Virus record (IMG/VR): IMGVR_UViG_3300027908_000029
Span: 1-59,091 of that record
DNA: 59,091 bases
Source: a virus
Direction: 5' to 3' (one strand)
The translations under genes and the position numbers were made by a program. Below are positions 1 to 7,320 of this stretch, piece after piece (the stretch's first letter is position 1; each line of letters begins with the position of its first letter). A model generated the notes under the pieces. The model ran no database searches. It worked only from the letters and a program-made list of their open reading frames with translations, and had not been told where the DNA came from.

Positions 1-126
1 CATCCCCCGGAGCACGTTGAACGCATCGGTGCGCATGTCGAGATGTGCTTGCTCAGACTGCTCCGTGTACTGTTCGCAAGCCGCACACGGTTGGCCCGCC
101 CGGTCAATGCATGAATGGTCAGCCAC
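1..126 (-). CDS. Partial small Cys-containing protein
   Basis: This leftward reading frame runs off the left edge. It begins with GTG at 126-124, which overlaps the stop codon of the next upstream gene by 8 bases. The start is chosen because a strong Shine-Dalgarno (AAAGGAG) lies 7 bases before it. The 42 visible residues contain a Cys-x2-Cys pair (residues 14-17) and no recognisable domain. Both the coupling and the ribosome site support a real gene. No function can be assigned. Confidence 0.6.
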   Translation of the reverse strand, partial: MADHSCIDRAGQPCAACEQYTEQSEQAHLDMRTDAFNVLRGM

Positions 127-520
127 GATATTCTCCTTTCGCTTTCTGTATCACCTGCGCAATCTTGCAAGGCAACTCGTTCAACTCTCGAATATCCTCG
201 GCCCGCAGAGAACTTGCACTCCAATTGAAATGATCCAGCGCATGGCCTATGGCAAACAGTTGAAACGCCTCTTCCAGCGCTGCCAGCATTTCAGGTGCCG
301 CTGCTATGAGCTTGGCATTGGCTTCCATTTCTTTCTCGATGGCACCGACCGAGTGATGCCAGCACGTGACGATCTCAATATCACGATTCCGCACCACTCG
401 CTGCCCGTTGCGATCCAGATCACCGACTGCCCACGGTCCCGGCGTGTGCTGTGTTGTTTCAGATACGGGCTTTTTCAGTACCGCTGCTCTCGCCTTCGCT
501 ACTCGATTCGCTTTCATCAT
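119..520 (-). CDS. Phage protein with HTPGPW and NAKLIAAAPE motifs
   Basis: This 133-residue protein carries HTPGPW near residue 25 and NAKLIAAAPEMLAAL near residue 68. That pair is a signature of a very common small phage/prophage protein family of unknown function. The start is supported by a GAAAGGGG ribosome site upstream of tandem ATG codons. It lies inside the leftward early operon, and its stop overlaps the next gene. I recognise the family but know no established role. Confidence 0.85.
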   Translation of the reverse strand: MMKANRVAKARAAVLKKPVSETTQHTPGPWAVGDLDRNGQRVVRNRDIEIVTCWHHSVGAIEKEMEANAKLIAAAPEMLAALEEAFQLFAIGHALDHFNWSASSLRAEDIRELNELPCKIAQVIQKAKGEYRG

Positions 521-536
521 TTGCTAAACGCCCCTT

Positions 537-1196
537 TCAGTAATCCGTTTCCTCTGTGCTCCAGATTCTCACTCCCGCGATCACGCACTCGGCTTTCCCG
601 GCATTCACTGCATTGCGTATCGCCGACTCGCACGGCGTGAGAAACTCTCTCGGTATCTTCATGGCATCGACAATTTCGTAATGCCATTTGGTCCGCAGTC
701 TCACACCCGCAACTTTCGGCGCAGACTTCCTCACCTCGACTTCTTCCACAACCACTGGCGCGGCCATTACCTGTTTAGCTGCTTTGGCTTCTCCTGCGCG
801 TCTCAGTGCCTCCGCTGCTTCCTTGCGATCTCTCTCGGCTTCCGCTTGCAACTTGGCTTGCAGCGCCTCGGCTTCAGCTTTGGCTTTCTGCGCCTGTATC
901 TGTCTGTACCTGCGGATGGCATCGTCAACCGCTGTCTCGGCCTCGTATGGAATCGCGAGTGCCTCTTTCTCTTTGTCACACAGCGCTGTGTGCGCGGCTT
1001 TGGCTGTCCGCTTCAGTGGCGCGAAGAACTCAGTAATCGAATCGATCAGTTTCCCCACGCCTCGGCCAAACTCAATCGCCTCTTCATAGCTCTGTACGGA
1101 TGTGACTTTGATTCCTTTGGCTTCCTGTACCAGCGATAGCCCTTGTTTGCGAAACTTCGATTCGGTTACCGCTAAATCATTCGTTGCCACTGCCAT
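537..1196 (-). CDS. Coiled-coil phage protein
   Basis: Start is set at the ATG of MAVATND because AGGAGG lies upstream; an in-frame extension to 1280 would overlap the neighbouring gene. The product is 219 residues. A central Ala/Glu/Lys/Arg-rich stretch (about residues 75-140) is a probable long coiled coil. The C-terminal domain, starting at a KWHYEIVDA segment and ending in VIAGVRIWSTEE, resembles the C-terminus of a widespread phage protein family found among recombination and early genes. Role unknown. Confidence 0.8.
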   Translation of the reverse strand: MAVATNDLAVTESKFRKQGLSLVQEAKGIKVTSVQSYEEAIEFGRGVGKLIDSITEFFAPLKRTAKAAHTALCDKEKEALAIPYEAETAVDDAIRRYRQIQAQKAKAEAEALQAKLQAEAERDRKEAAEALRRAGEAKAAKQVMAAPVVVEEVEVRKSAPKVAGVRLRTKWHYEIVDAMKIPREFLTPCESAIRNAVNAGKAECVIAGVRIWSTEETDY

Positions 1197-1209
1197 ATCG
1201 TGACGCCTC

Positions 1210-1542
1210 CTATGCGTCGAACCAACTAAACGCTTCATCTGATTCAAACCACACACACAGATGCATCGGCCACGATGCACTGAGCCTCAGCTTGACATCT
1301 TCAAACGAGCACCATGTGCTATCTGGTACGCTAATCCACTGCCCCCCTGACTCCTGCGACCTGCACAACCACCCGTACCCAGGGGGAGCCATGCGGACCT
1401 CGACCACACATGGTGCCACTTCTCCCGCGCCAATCAAATCGCCCAGTGGCAGCACTGTCCTTGCCCGCAGCTCAGCAATCGCTCTCAGCTTGCCCAGATG
1501 TTCACCCAGCTCGAAATAGTCTGCTTTGATTTCCGGCGGCAT
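1210..1542 (-). CDS. Hypothetical protein, 110 aa
   Basis: The start has a good AAAGGAG ribosome site, and the gene ends 13 bases before the next start in the leftward operon. The product is Trp-rich in its C-terminal half, with no recognisable domain, signal or membrane segment. Gene status rests on tight operon spacing and the ribosome site. Confidence 0.75.
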   Translation of the reverse strand: MPPEIKADYFELGEHLGKLRAIAELRARTVLPLGDLIGAGEVAPCVVEVRMAPPGYGWLCRSQESGGQWISVPDSTWCSFEDVKLRLSASWPMHLCVWFESDEAFSWFDA

Positions 1543-1549
1543 ACTCCGA

Positions 1550-1786
1550 TTACTCCTTTCGATCTTTGACCTGCTTCAGCCATTCAACCTCTCGATCTTT
1601 TGCCCATTCAGGCAGTCGCCAATTGGTCCCTTGGATAAATCCAGCCTTACCTGTTGGCAGCGGCAACTGTTCTCGATCAGTGCTGGTACTGTTCAACCAC
1701 AGACAGAATTTCACTCCGACCAACGTGCCTATGCCGAATCCCAAACTGAATACCGCGAATACAAAAACTGTGCATAACGTTGTCAT
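1550..1786 (-). CDS. Small membrane protein, one N-terminal TM helix
   Basis: Start placed at ATG 1786, 7 bases after GGAGG; an in-frame upstream extension lacks a ribosome site. The 78-residue product has a hydrophobic segment at about residues 4-29, followed by a soluble, Trp- and charge-rich tail. It is the last of three adjacent genes for small membrane proteins (1550, 1803, 1972). Function unknown; a small membrane-modifying early protein is possible. Confidence 0.75.
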   Translation of the reverse strand: MTTLCTVFVFAVFSLGFGIGTLVGVKFCLWLNSTSTDREQLPLPTGKAGFIQGTNWRLPEWAKDREVEWLKQVKDRKE

Positions 1787-1802
1787 TGTCAGTCCCTCCG
1801 AG

Positions 1803-1946
1803 TCAGTCTCCGTCTCCATCCTTGAACAGCCATTCAACCGCACTCAGTAGCAATCCCGCTAATCCCAGCACTGCCAGCACCACAACCACGATCACCACCA
1901 CTACCAGTACATACTCAATCACGATATTCACCGTCATGGGGTTCAT
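1803..1946 (-). CDS. 47-aa single-span membrane peptide
   Basis: This short frame fills the gap between its two membrane-protein neighbours. It encodes MNPMTVNIVIEY followed by a Val/Leu/Ala-rich segment of about 25 residues and an acidic C-terminus ending DGDGD. A modest AGGACAGG ribosome site precedes the ATG; an internal ATG three codons later is an alternative. Its stop lies 16 bases before the next start. The uniformly hydrophobic core and the operon fit support a real gene. Function unknown. Confidence 0.6.
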   Translation of the reverse strand: MNPMTVNIVIEYVLVVVVIVVVVLAVLGLAGLLLSAVEWLFKDGDGD

Positions 1947-1971
1947 GGGATGCACCTGTCCTAGCTCACTT

Positions 1972-2253
1972 TCACTTCCCGCAGCTCACAATGATCGTGT
2001 GATCCACGCCCGTCGGTCGCACCGTGGCGTCTCCGCCATTGAGACATTCCACGCGCAACTCACCTGCGTACTCGCCGCCCTCTGTCTTGCTCAGTCGATA
2101 CACGGATGCATCCGGCAGACTCTTCTTGACCACGACCACGAACTCATCCCCGCGAATCAACACGGTCAGCGCTACTCCCATAACTCCCAGCCACCAGACT
2201 ATCGACAGCACCGCGATTGAATCCCCGATCAGCTTGTACGTGGATGGTTTCAT
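1972..2253 (-). CDS. Small membrane protein, 93 aa
   Basis: The ATG overlaps the stop of the upstream topoisomerase-like gene (ATGA), with GAGGACG just before it, implying translational coupling. A hydrophobic segment at about residues 9-33 is followed by a probable beta-rich soluble domain with two cysteines (in VECLN and VSCGK) that could form a disulfide if exported. No family recognised. Confidence 0.75.
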   Translation of the reverse strand: MKPSTYKLIGDSIAVLSIVWWLGVMGVALTVLIRGDEFVVVVKKSLPDASVYRLSKTEGGEYAGELRVECLNGGDATVRPTGVDHTIIVSCGK

Positions 2254-3176
2254 AACGTCCTCACAAATTCTTCCACACGGTCGAACTCATCCGCGACCAG
2301 CGTCAATGTCTCCCTGTGCTTCGCTTGCTCCTCGGTCGCTTCATCCATGCGGTCTGCATCTGTGACCTTGCCAATTGCCACTCGCACCAATTCAGCCAAC
2401 ACACTTGGCTCTAGCGCATCCAGCTCCCACGACTCCCCGCCGAACTCAGCAATGTACGCATTCGCCCGTGAATCCGTGATCTTTGCCGGATTAGGTGGCG
2501 GCCCGTACTGTTCAACCTGATCCATGTTCAGCGCCAGTCGCTCAAACTGCAAATTCATTCCCGTGAATAGTTGTAGCCTGTCCACGATGTCTCTGCTCAT
2601 GTCCTTACCGCTAGGATCGTGGTCGCCAAAATGGAAAATCACAGGCGTCTGTCGGTCGCCAACTGGCCCGATCTTGTTGCGCTTGTACTTCAGCAATCTC
2701 TGCGCCGCGACCCACATCTCAGATTGACTCGTATATCCTCTACAGCTAAACAGTGGCACATCCAATTCCTGGCACACACGCTGAAACACTCCGACCAGTG
2801 CGTCTTTCTCGATCCATACCTCTGGCCGATACTTCTGCCCGTTCCATCTGTCGATGTTGAATTGCTCCGCGCACGCACTCACGATCTCGCTTGGATCAGT
2901 CCAGTGTGACAACGTTCTCAGCTCCCGCGTGCGATCCACGATGGCGTCCCAGTCGATCATGCCCGCCAACCGTCCATCATTGATAACACTGCCAAGATTC
3001 TTATAACTCTTGAGAGTGTTTGGAATGATATCCCTGCTGACAAACTGGTAATACAACTGCCTCAGCGTCAGATCGAATCCCTGCGCTTGGTACTCGGCGA
3101 TAATCTGATTGGCAGTGGCAATCAGCGCCAGCGTCGGCGGACGAAAGTTAAAATCCTGATACTTGATCTTCGGCAT
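2250..3176 (-). CDS. Topoisomerase VI A-subunit/Spo11-like Toprim protein
   Basis: The 308-residue product has an N-terminal winged-helix-like region with RQLYYQFV at residues 39-46, where type IIB topoisomerase A subunits and Spo11 carry the catalytic tyrosine. A Toprim domain follows, with its conserved Glu in VWIEKDAL (E123) and the DxD in HFGDHDPSGKD (D185, D187). The C-terminal PPNPAKITDSRA and WELDALEP motifs are typical of orphan Topo VI-A-like proteins in phages and plasmids. No B-subunit ATPase is visible. Start set at ATG 3176, which overlaps the upstream stop (TGATG), rather than at an in-frame TTG at 3197. Expected role: DNA cleavage or topology during replication or recombination. 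Which tyrosine is catalytic needs an alignment. Confidence 0.85.
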   Translation of the reverse strand: MPKIKYQDFNFRPPTLALIATANQIIAEYQAQGFDLTLRQLYYQFVSRDIIPNTLKSYKNLGSVINDGRLAGMIDWDAIVDRTRELRTLSHWTDPSEIVSACAEQFNIDRWNGQKYRPEVWIEKDALVGVFQRVCQELDVPLFSCRGYTSQSEMWVAAQRLLKYKRNKIGPVGDRQTPVIFHFGDHDPSGKDMSRDIVDRLQLFTGMNLQFERLALNMDQVEQYGPPPNPAKITDSRANAYIAEFGGESWELDALEPSVLAELVRVAIGKVTDADRMDEATEEQAKHRETLTLVADEFDRVEEFVRTL

Positions 3177-3526
3177 CACGCGCCAACTCTCTGCCAATGC
3201 CGCTCACAATAACACTGGCCTGACTCCACTCCCACCACCACCGCTGCCTGCATACACATCTCTCCATCTGCTAATCCATCCAGACTCTCTGGCCCCGTGT
3301 AAGCACATAGCAACGCCGCGAACACCTCCCCCGCCAGCACTCCATTCCTCGCCACTGGGCACCACGCCCATCTCCCCTGTGCATGCGCGTATCTCGGCGC
3401 ATAGCAGCACGCGCACAGCGTATGATCGACATGCCGCGCCGCCACCCGATCAACCACTCCAGAGATAAGCTCAATCGTGCGCGTCAGCGGAATATACTGA
3501 ACCATCAATTCTTGTTCCCTGTCCAT
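3176..3526 (-). CDS. Cys-rich putative zinc-binding protein
   Basis: The 116-residue product contains HTLCACCYAPRYAH and, at the C-terminus, CYCERHW, giving Cys/His clusters that could bind zinc. GGAGG lies upstream of the ATG, and the gene follows its neighbour's stop by 4 bases. Its own stop overlaps the start of the topoisomerase-like gene. Function unknown; such small zinc proteins are frequent in early phage operons. Confidence 0.75.
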   Translation of the reverse strand: MDREQELMVQYIPLTRTIELISGVVDRVAARHVDHTLCACCYAPRYAHAQGRWAWCPVARNGVLAGEVFAALLCAYTGPESLDGLADGEMCMQAAVVVGVESGQCYCERHWQRVGA

Positions 3527-3530
3527 TGAG

Positions 3531-3800
3531 CTAGCCTCCAGTTGCGAATTTAACCGATCGTGCCGACTTCAACTTCCCGCGCATCAATTCGTCATATTCC
3601 CGTCTACATTCCCGCTCATTGGCCCGCAGCATCTCTCTTAAATCGCTTAAATCTCCCCAGCAGTGCCGCGTGCAGCAGTGGACCTCGGGTAGTGTTTTCC
3701 TGCCGCATGTCTCTTTTCGCAAATGCCCTTCAGAGTTAAAACACCTACCCTGACACTGTGGGCATCTAGCCTTGCATGGATGGGACTCCGCTAGGTTCAT
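3531..3800 (-). CDS. Small zinc-finger-like protein, 89 aa
   Basis: Cysteines are arranged as CKARCPQCQGRC (residues 9-20), then ETC and HCCTRHCW further on, suggesting one or two zinc sites. The C-terminal half is charged and probably helical. The ATG overlaps the upstream stop (ATGA), so translation is coupled. No family recognised. Confidence 0.75.
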   Translation of the reverse strand: MNLAESHPCKARCPQCQGRCFNSEGHLRKETCGRKTLPEVHCCTRHCWGDLSDLREMLRANERECRREYDELMRGKLKSARSVKFATGG

Positions 3801-4348
3801 GCGCCGGCCTGCGTGGTCTGCATCCGGTTAATCAGCTTGTCAATACTCTCGCTGGTCAATGCATCGCCGTGTTCCAGCGCAATCCCGGCATAATCCAAAG
3901 GAATGCCTTCTGTTTCCGTCATGTTGTCGGTGACCTCGGCCTGCCACATCCGCAATGCAGCCAGAACCGTGTCGTATTCTCGCTTTGTCAGTTTGATAGC
4001 TATGCTCATCGAAATCACCTCATTCCTGTCAATCCCAGCCCGCTGTATCGATAATTCCGCCTGTACCCTTGCCGGACTACCTGCCAAGTGGTTCCACGAT
4101 GCGCCAAGCAGACTGCTCGCTCTCCCGCCGCCAGCGTCAAACTCGAATCCGTAACTGGTCTGCCGCAATACCGTGCGCGGCCTCGGAGCATTCCCGTTGT
4201 CTCCCATGAGACTTGCCACTAATGCCCATCGACTCCCGACCGTGAACATGCGTTTCAATTCCGCTCGGCTGATCCGAGTCTCACTCTTTACCGCTGCAAC
4301 TCCCAGCGCTATTTCCAATGTGCTCGGTACCGTGACAATCGTTTTCAT
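3797..4348 (-). CDS. Hypothetical phage protein, 183 aa
   Basis: Start set at ATG 4348 with a GAGGGAG ribosome site; a GTG at 4366 overlaps the preceding stop but lacks one. The C-terminal third contains KREYDTVLAALRMWQ, a motif I associate with small phage proteins. The N-terminal part is a separate, unrecognised region. It might be a fusion of two small proteins, because the C-terminal block begins near an internal Met (SMSIAIKL). Function unknown. Confidence 0.7.
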   Translation of the reverse strand: MKTIVTVPSTLEIALGVAAVKSETRISRAELKRMFTVGSRWALVASLMGDNGNAPRPRTVLRQTSYGFEFDAGGGRASSLLGASWNHLAGSPARVQAELSIQRAGIDRNEVISMSIAIKLTKREYDTVLAALRMWQAEVTDNMTETEGIPLDYAGIALEHGDALTSESIDKLINRMQTTQAGA

Positions 4349-4362
4349 GAGTCTCCCTCTTT

Positions 4363-4587
4363 TCACAGGTCAAAAAGTATTTTGCCTAACGTGGCGTCGT
4401 CCATTGCCTGAATTCGTTCCCGCTTGATCGCATCTGACAATTCCGTCTCCAGTTGGAACATGCGGGCATTCAAGCTGTACACTTCGCCAGACAATCCGCC
4501 ATTCATGCAAGATATACGGCGAACCCCTTTGGCTTTCATCTCGCGGCGAGTATCCCGAATCTGTTTTCTGATATCTGCGCTGGTCAT
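4363..4587 (-). CDS. Small conserved phage protein, 74 aa
   Basis: Start at ATG 4587 is preceded by AGGAG at a suitable distance. The product is basic and probably helical, with KQIRDTRREMKAKGVRRIS and a following NGGLSGEVY segment that resembles a recurrent family of short phage proteins. It ends by overlapping the next gene's possible GTG start. No molecular function is known to me. Confidence 0.75.
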   Translation of the reverse strand: MTSADIRKQIRDTRREMKAKGVRRISCMNGGLSGEVYSLNARMFQLETELSDAIKRERIQAMDDATLGKILFDL

Positions 4588-4598
4588 GCTGTCCACTC

Positions 4599-4910
4599 CT
4601 AAATCAATTTGTGTTTATTCAGTACCCCAGGTTCCGTCGAATCTTTCCGACACGTCCCCCACGCCATGAACCACGCGCGACCGTCGATATCACTCGCTTT
4701 CAAACACACTTTCCGCTCATCTGCCAGCGCCGCGCCGTGTGTCCGATACGGCCCTGCCATGAGAAACACTCTGCCGCTATCGTCGATGCACGATACGTAG
4801 TATCCTCCGACCGGCGGGCAATCTTCAGGCGTGCACACGTGTACGCGGTTGTCTGTGAGTGCTTGTGCTTTGCTCCCAGGTGCGAATCCTAGTCCAGATG
4901 ACGTTGCCAT
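4599..4910 (-). CDS. Small phage protein with GYYVSC and DGRAWFMAWGTCR motifs
   Basis: The 103-residue product carries YYVSCIDDSGRVFLMAGPY and DGRAWFMAWGTCR, two motifs that together mark a common small phage protein thought to fold as a beta-rich domain. AAGGAG precedes the ATG at good spacing. It belongs to the leftward operon. Role unknown; no catalytic motif is evident. Confidence 0.85.
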   Translation of the reverse strand: MATSSGLGFAPGSKAQALTDNRVHVCTPEDCPPVGGYYVSCIDDSGRVFLMAGPYRTHGAALADERKVCLKASDIDGRAWFMAWGTCRKDSTEPGVLNKHKLI

Positions 4911-4973
4911 GACTCATGCTCCTTCGCATTGCGCGTTAGGTGCGCGTCCCAAGTGTGCTACGGGATACTGGTA

Positions 4974-5198
4974 CTAATTGTCCTGCCAATCCAATTTCTG
5001 CCCGCATCTGACGCACTTGTAATCTGTGTCATCGTAATCGGGGTGTTCCGCGTCATAGCCGAAACAATTCCCGCGTCCGTCCGGACCTTCGCCAGTCTTG
5101 GACACATCCCCGAATAACCGTTCGGCTGTGGCTTCGGTTGGATAGCAATCCTTGCAGTAGTCGCGCGGATCGTTTCCAGAGTCATAGATTCGTGGCAT
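4974..5198 (-). CDS. Small zinc-ribbon-like protein, 74 aa
   Basis: AAAGGAG stands before the ATG. The acidic product carries YCKDCY (residues 14-19) and a C-terminal KCVRCGQKLDW, two Cys-x2-Cys pairs that could form a zinc ribbon. A longer overlapping frame on the same strand (4958-5335) is judged a shadow because it has no ribosome site. Function unknown. Confidence 0.75.
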   Translation of the reverse strand: MPRIYDSGNDPRDYCKDCYPTEATAERLFGDVSKTGEGPDGRGNCFGYDAEHPDYDDTDYKCVRCGQKLDWQDN

Positions 5199-5234
5199 GT
5201 GCGTTGCTCCTTTTCGAGTGGAATTCCTGCTTGT

Positions 5235-5492
5235 CTATCGCCGTGCCCTTTCCAGATCGTCCTCGCTGGCAACTTCCAATGAATCCCCGCAATAATCGCA
5301 AACCGTCTTGTCGATGGCGTCAGTGTCCCATCCAAAGCCTAGCGGCTTCAGCTCGGCATGCGTACGGTTGAACGCATCGCGGCAGTCACGATCCGGACAA
5401 AAGAAGTAAACCCGGCCATTCGCTTCCAATTGGCCGTCTACGCCAATCGGTTCCATTTCGTACAGCGCTGGTACTGATCGCATTCGCGTCAT
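5235..5492 (-). CDS. Small zinc-binding protein, 85 aa
   Basis: Start placed at ATG 5492 (MTRMRSV) because GGGAGGT lies about 9 bases upstream; an earlier in-frame ATG at 5510 would contain that site. The sequence shows YFFCPDRDC and VCDYCGDSL, two Cys pairs suggestive of a zinc ribbon. It is the first gene after the promoter at 5547-5575, so it probably opens the main leftward operon. Confidence 0.8.
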   Translation of the reverse strand: MTRMRSVPALYEMEPIGVDGQLEANGRVYFFCPDRDCRDAFNRTHAELKPLGFGWDTDAIDKTVCDYCGDSLEVASEDDLERARR

Positions 5493-5520
5493 AAACCTGT
5501 AACCTCCCATTCGTTATTAA

Positions 5521-5530
5521 TCGTTAACGA
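5521..5530. promoter_or_regulatory. Palindromic operator TCGTTAACGA (copy 1)
   Basis: A perfect 10-bp palindrome sits in the untranslated leader between the leftward promoter at 5547-5575 and the start codon at 5492. The same word recurs at 5787, 7304 and 7327, with near copies at 5733 and 54460. The position and repetition suggest binding by a dimeric repressor. Confidence 0.6.
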
Positions 5531-5546
5531 ATCGAACTCTGCCCGC

Positions 5547-5575
5547 ACTATGCTCCCTGCCAGTAATCTTGTCAA
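5547..5575 (-). promoter_or_regulatory. Leftward sigma70-like promoter for the early operon
   Basis: On the minus strand a perfect TTGACA (-35; 5570-5575) is followed after 17 bases by CATAGT (-10; 5547-5552). Initiation would fall near 5540, about 50 bases before the start codon at 5492, with the palindrome at 5521 in the leader. The promoter at 7291-7320 uses the same -10 hexamer. Confidence 0.65.
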
Positions 5576-5732
5576 GCTAAATCGCTAGTACTCTCTATCG
5601 ACTGCTCGCGACACTGCCACTGCTACTCCCCTACCACTGCCACTATCCGCCCTGTGCATCTACCACTCGCCGCACTATGCATCTTAGTAATGCCAGATAC
5701 CCACCTGCCAGATGCATCAAACGCAAGGCAGA

Positions 5733-5742
5733 TTGTTAACGA
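5733..5742. promoter_or_regulatory. Operator-like near copy TTGTTAACGA
   Basis: One mismatch from the TCGTTAACGA palindrome, 54 bases from the next perfect copy at 5787. No promoter is evident beside it, so it may be an auxiliary binding site. Confidence 0.4.
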
Positions 5743-5786
5743 TTAGCACCCGTCATCAACCTGCCCTGCCTATGCCGCAACTGTAC

Positions 5787-5796
5787 TCGTTAACGA
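5787..5796. promoter_or_regulatory. Palindromic operator TCGTTAACGA (copy 2)
   Basis: A perfect copy directly abuts the stop codon of the DUF932 gene at 5797. A related 12-bp palindrome AACGTTAACGTT lies just inside that gene at 5846-5857. This may be an auxiliary operator upstream of the promoter at 5547-5575. Confidence 0.5.
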
Positions 5797-6903
5797 TTAC
5801 AGCAATCCCAATTCCCGCGCATCCATACTCGAATTGTCTCCCTGTGCAAACGTTAACGTTCTGTGTTCAGGGAGACCAGCGGACACTTCGAGTAACACTT
5901 CGAGCGCTTGCGATTTCAACCTGTCGCCCGTGCCAGTGACAGCATTCTCCGCCCGCGCCTGAGCTTGACTATACCCAGCATCCATGCGGCTCTCAGTGAT
6001 ACGTGCATTGCGAAAGTGATCCGTGTACTCAGTGACCGCATTCAGCAGATTGTATGCCGTTCCACGAATGCTGGGAAACGCATCCTTATCGTTTGACTCA
6101 TACAACGCGAGCACATCTGCGAGCAAGTTCTCACGTTTCGTAGTGCTCGCCGCAGAGACCGTATCAGCGTCTTTTGGCTTGGGAAACAACCTGTCCAACG
6201 CCATGACCATCGTGTCCCGAGTGAGTCTCCGCGCGGCCAGCGTGTTCAACTTGTCTTCCAATCGTTTCGCGTCCATCGCGACGCCGGTCAATGCCTGCTT
6301 TGCCCTGTCCAATCGCGCATCAGCATTCCGAGTGTGTTTGACACGGAAGCATGCACCTTCGTCAGACATTGCAGCACTAAGTGTGTTCTGGCATACCACG
6401 CGCACACTGGAGAGTTTAGCGGTATGCGCCATCGACCCGTCGTGAGACGTGGCGAATACCAGATAGGTTTCGCTCTTGTCCACGCCAGCGACAGTAATGT
6501 CAGCCTTAGGCACTCGCACTGCGCACCAAATGCGCGCGCCATTACCCAATGCACCCGCGCTGTCATAGTGTGACCCGCCATTCGCCTCCAGCAATGCATC
6601 GACAAACTGAAAGTGTTGATCGTTCTGCCGGATCGTGAATCCCTCGCCGACTGTACCGAGTTCTGCCATGTCTGAGTCCCGATAGATCGTGTAGGACTTA
6701 GTCGGGACCACTTTGCCCATGGGGTTCCGTGCGTAGTTCTGTTGCTTGGTCACTTGCCAGTTGAGCCCTGCCAGTTGCATTGCTTCCGTCCAAGAGACCG
6801 CGCCGTCCACTCTCTGCCCTAACTCATGCCATGCGGCCTTTCTATCCCCCACTACAAACATGCAATCCTTGCCAGTTGAATCACGGTAGATGTTATGCGC
6901 CAT
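5797..6903 (-). CDS. DUF932 / phage-plasmid TIGR03299-like protein
   Basis: The 368-residue product matches the DUF932 family of phage- and plasmid-encoded proteins in length and motifs. It begins MAHNIYRDSTGKDCMFV, then has AWHELGQRVDGAVSW, YTIYRDSD and a central RVVCQNTL motif. No enzymatic function is established for the family. CAGGAG precedes the ATG. A palindrome-rich region with a TTGACA lies upstream (6967-7020), so it may be separately controlled. It is the largest gene of the leftward unit. Confidence 0.88.
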   Translation of the reverse strand: MAHNIYRDSTGKDCMFVVGDRKAAWHELGQRVDGAVSWTEAMQLAGLNWQVTKQQNYARNPMGKVVPTKSYTIYRDSDMAELGTVGEGFTIRQNDQHFQFVDALLEANGGSHYDSAGALGNGARIWCAVRVPKADITVAGVDKSETYLVFATSHDGSMAHTAKLSSVRVVCQNTLSAAMSDEGACFRVKHTRNADARLDRAKQALTGVAMDAKRLEDKLNTLAARRLTRDTMVMALDRLFPKPKDADTVSAASTTKRENLLADVLALYESNDKDAFPSIRGTAYNLLNAVTEYTDHFRNARITESRMDAGYSQAQARAENAVTGTGDRLKSQALEVLLEVSAGLPEHRTLTFAQGDNSSMDARELGLL

Positions 6904-6966
6904 AGAGTGCTCCTGTCATGTAACTACCTGTGCGGCAGAGTAGGTGCGCCGCGCCACCGATTGAAC

Positions 6967-7020
6967 AACTAATGATGCGCATATGCGAGTGTCAATGTAT
7001 CGTGACACGATATATGCGCA
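6967..7020 (-). promoter_or_regulatory. Possible promoter with nested inverted repeats upstream of DUF932
   Basis: The minus strand has TTGACA (6990-6995) and, 17 bases downstream, a weak -10 (TTAGTT, 6967-6972). The 10-bp palindrome CGCATATGCG (6978-6987) lies in the spacer. The 15-bp palindrome TATCGTGACACGATA (6998-7012) lies upstream. Outer arms TGCGCATAT (6976-6984) and ATATGCGCA (7012-7020) also form an inverted repeat. The repeat structure is clear; promoter activity is inferred. Confidence 0.5.
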
Positions 7021-7031
7021 CGATAGGTGCT

Positions 7032-7250
7032 CTAATCGCGGTCATCCCACGCGGCAGGCCCGCAGTCGATGTACCGCGCGTGCTGCTCATCTCTGCTAGC
7101 AATGGACTCGCCGCGCGAATCACGCGGAGTCTCAGCGCATGACTTGCACAGGCCGTCATGCGTGCGGGCGTATTTTAGGTTGGTAACGTGGCCACACTTT
7201 GATTCAATAGTGAATCGGCCGATAATGCGATAACCTTGGATGGTTGCCAT
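7032..7250 (-). CDS. Small zinc-binding early protein, 72 aa
   Basis: This is the first leftward gene beyond the divergent control region. AGGAG lies upstream of the ATG, which is about 35 bases from the predicted start of transcription of the promoter at 7291-7320. The sequence contains KCGH and LCKSC, a likely zinc site, and resembles small phage zinc-ribbon proteins. Function unknown. Confidence 0.72.
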   Translation of the reverse strand: MATIQGYRIIGRFTIESKCGHVTNLKYARTHDGLCKSCAETPRDSRGESIASRDEQHARYIDCGPAAWDDRD

Positions 7251-7290
7251 TGCCTCTAATCTCCTGTGCTCCGAGATATACAGCCAGACA

Positions 7291-7320
7291 ACTATGCGCC
7301 TAATCGTTAACGAATGTCAA
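7291..7320 (-). promoter_or_regulatory. Leftward promoter with operator in the spacer
   Basis: The minus strand shows TTGACA (7315-7320), an 18-base spacer and CATAGT (7291-7296). The palindrome TCGTTAACGA (7304-7313) lies inside the spacer, so a bound dimer would block RNA polymerase. It would drive the 72-aa gene and perhaps the DUF932 gene beyond it. Confidence 0.65.

Larger units (their letters stand above)
5493..5796. other. Noncoding control region between 5492 gene and DUF932 gene
   Basis: This stretch of about 300 bases has no convincing gene. It holds a leftward promoter (5547-5575) and three copies of the TCGTTAACGA-type palindrome (5521, 5733, 5787). A central segment is rich in CCACTGCCA and TGCATC words that also occur, inverted, in the region around 7381-7530. 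A regulatory or origin-like role is possible. I see no T-rich terminator hairpin. Confidence 0.5.

Noticed and set aside
17-1139. Plus-strand open frames at the left edge
   Set aside because: They are opposite to well-supported leftward genes with good ribosome sites and known family motifs.
3177-3197. TTG start at 3197 for the topoisomerase-like gene
   Set aside because: The TGATG overlap with the upstream stop makes ATG 3176 the better choice, and the extra residues are not expected for the family.
4958-5335. A longer minus-strand frame overlapping the 74-aa zinc protein
   Set aside because: It lacks a ribosome site and overlaps two better-supported genes; its composition is that of a shadow frame.
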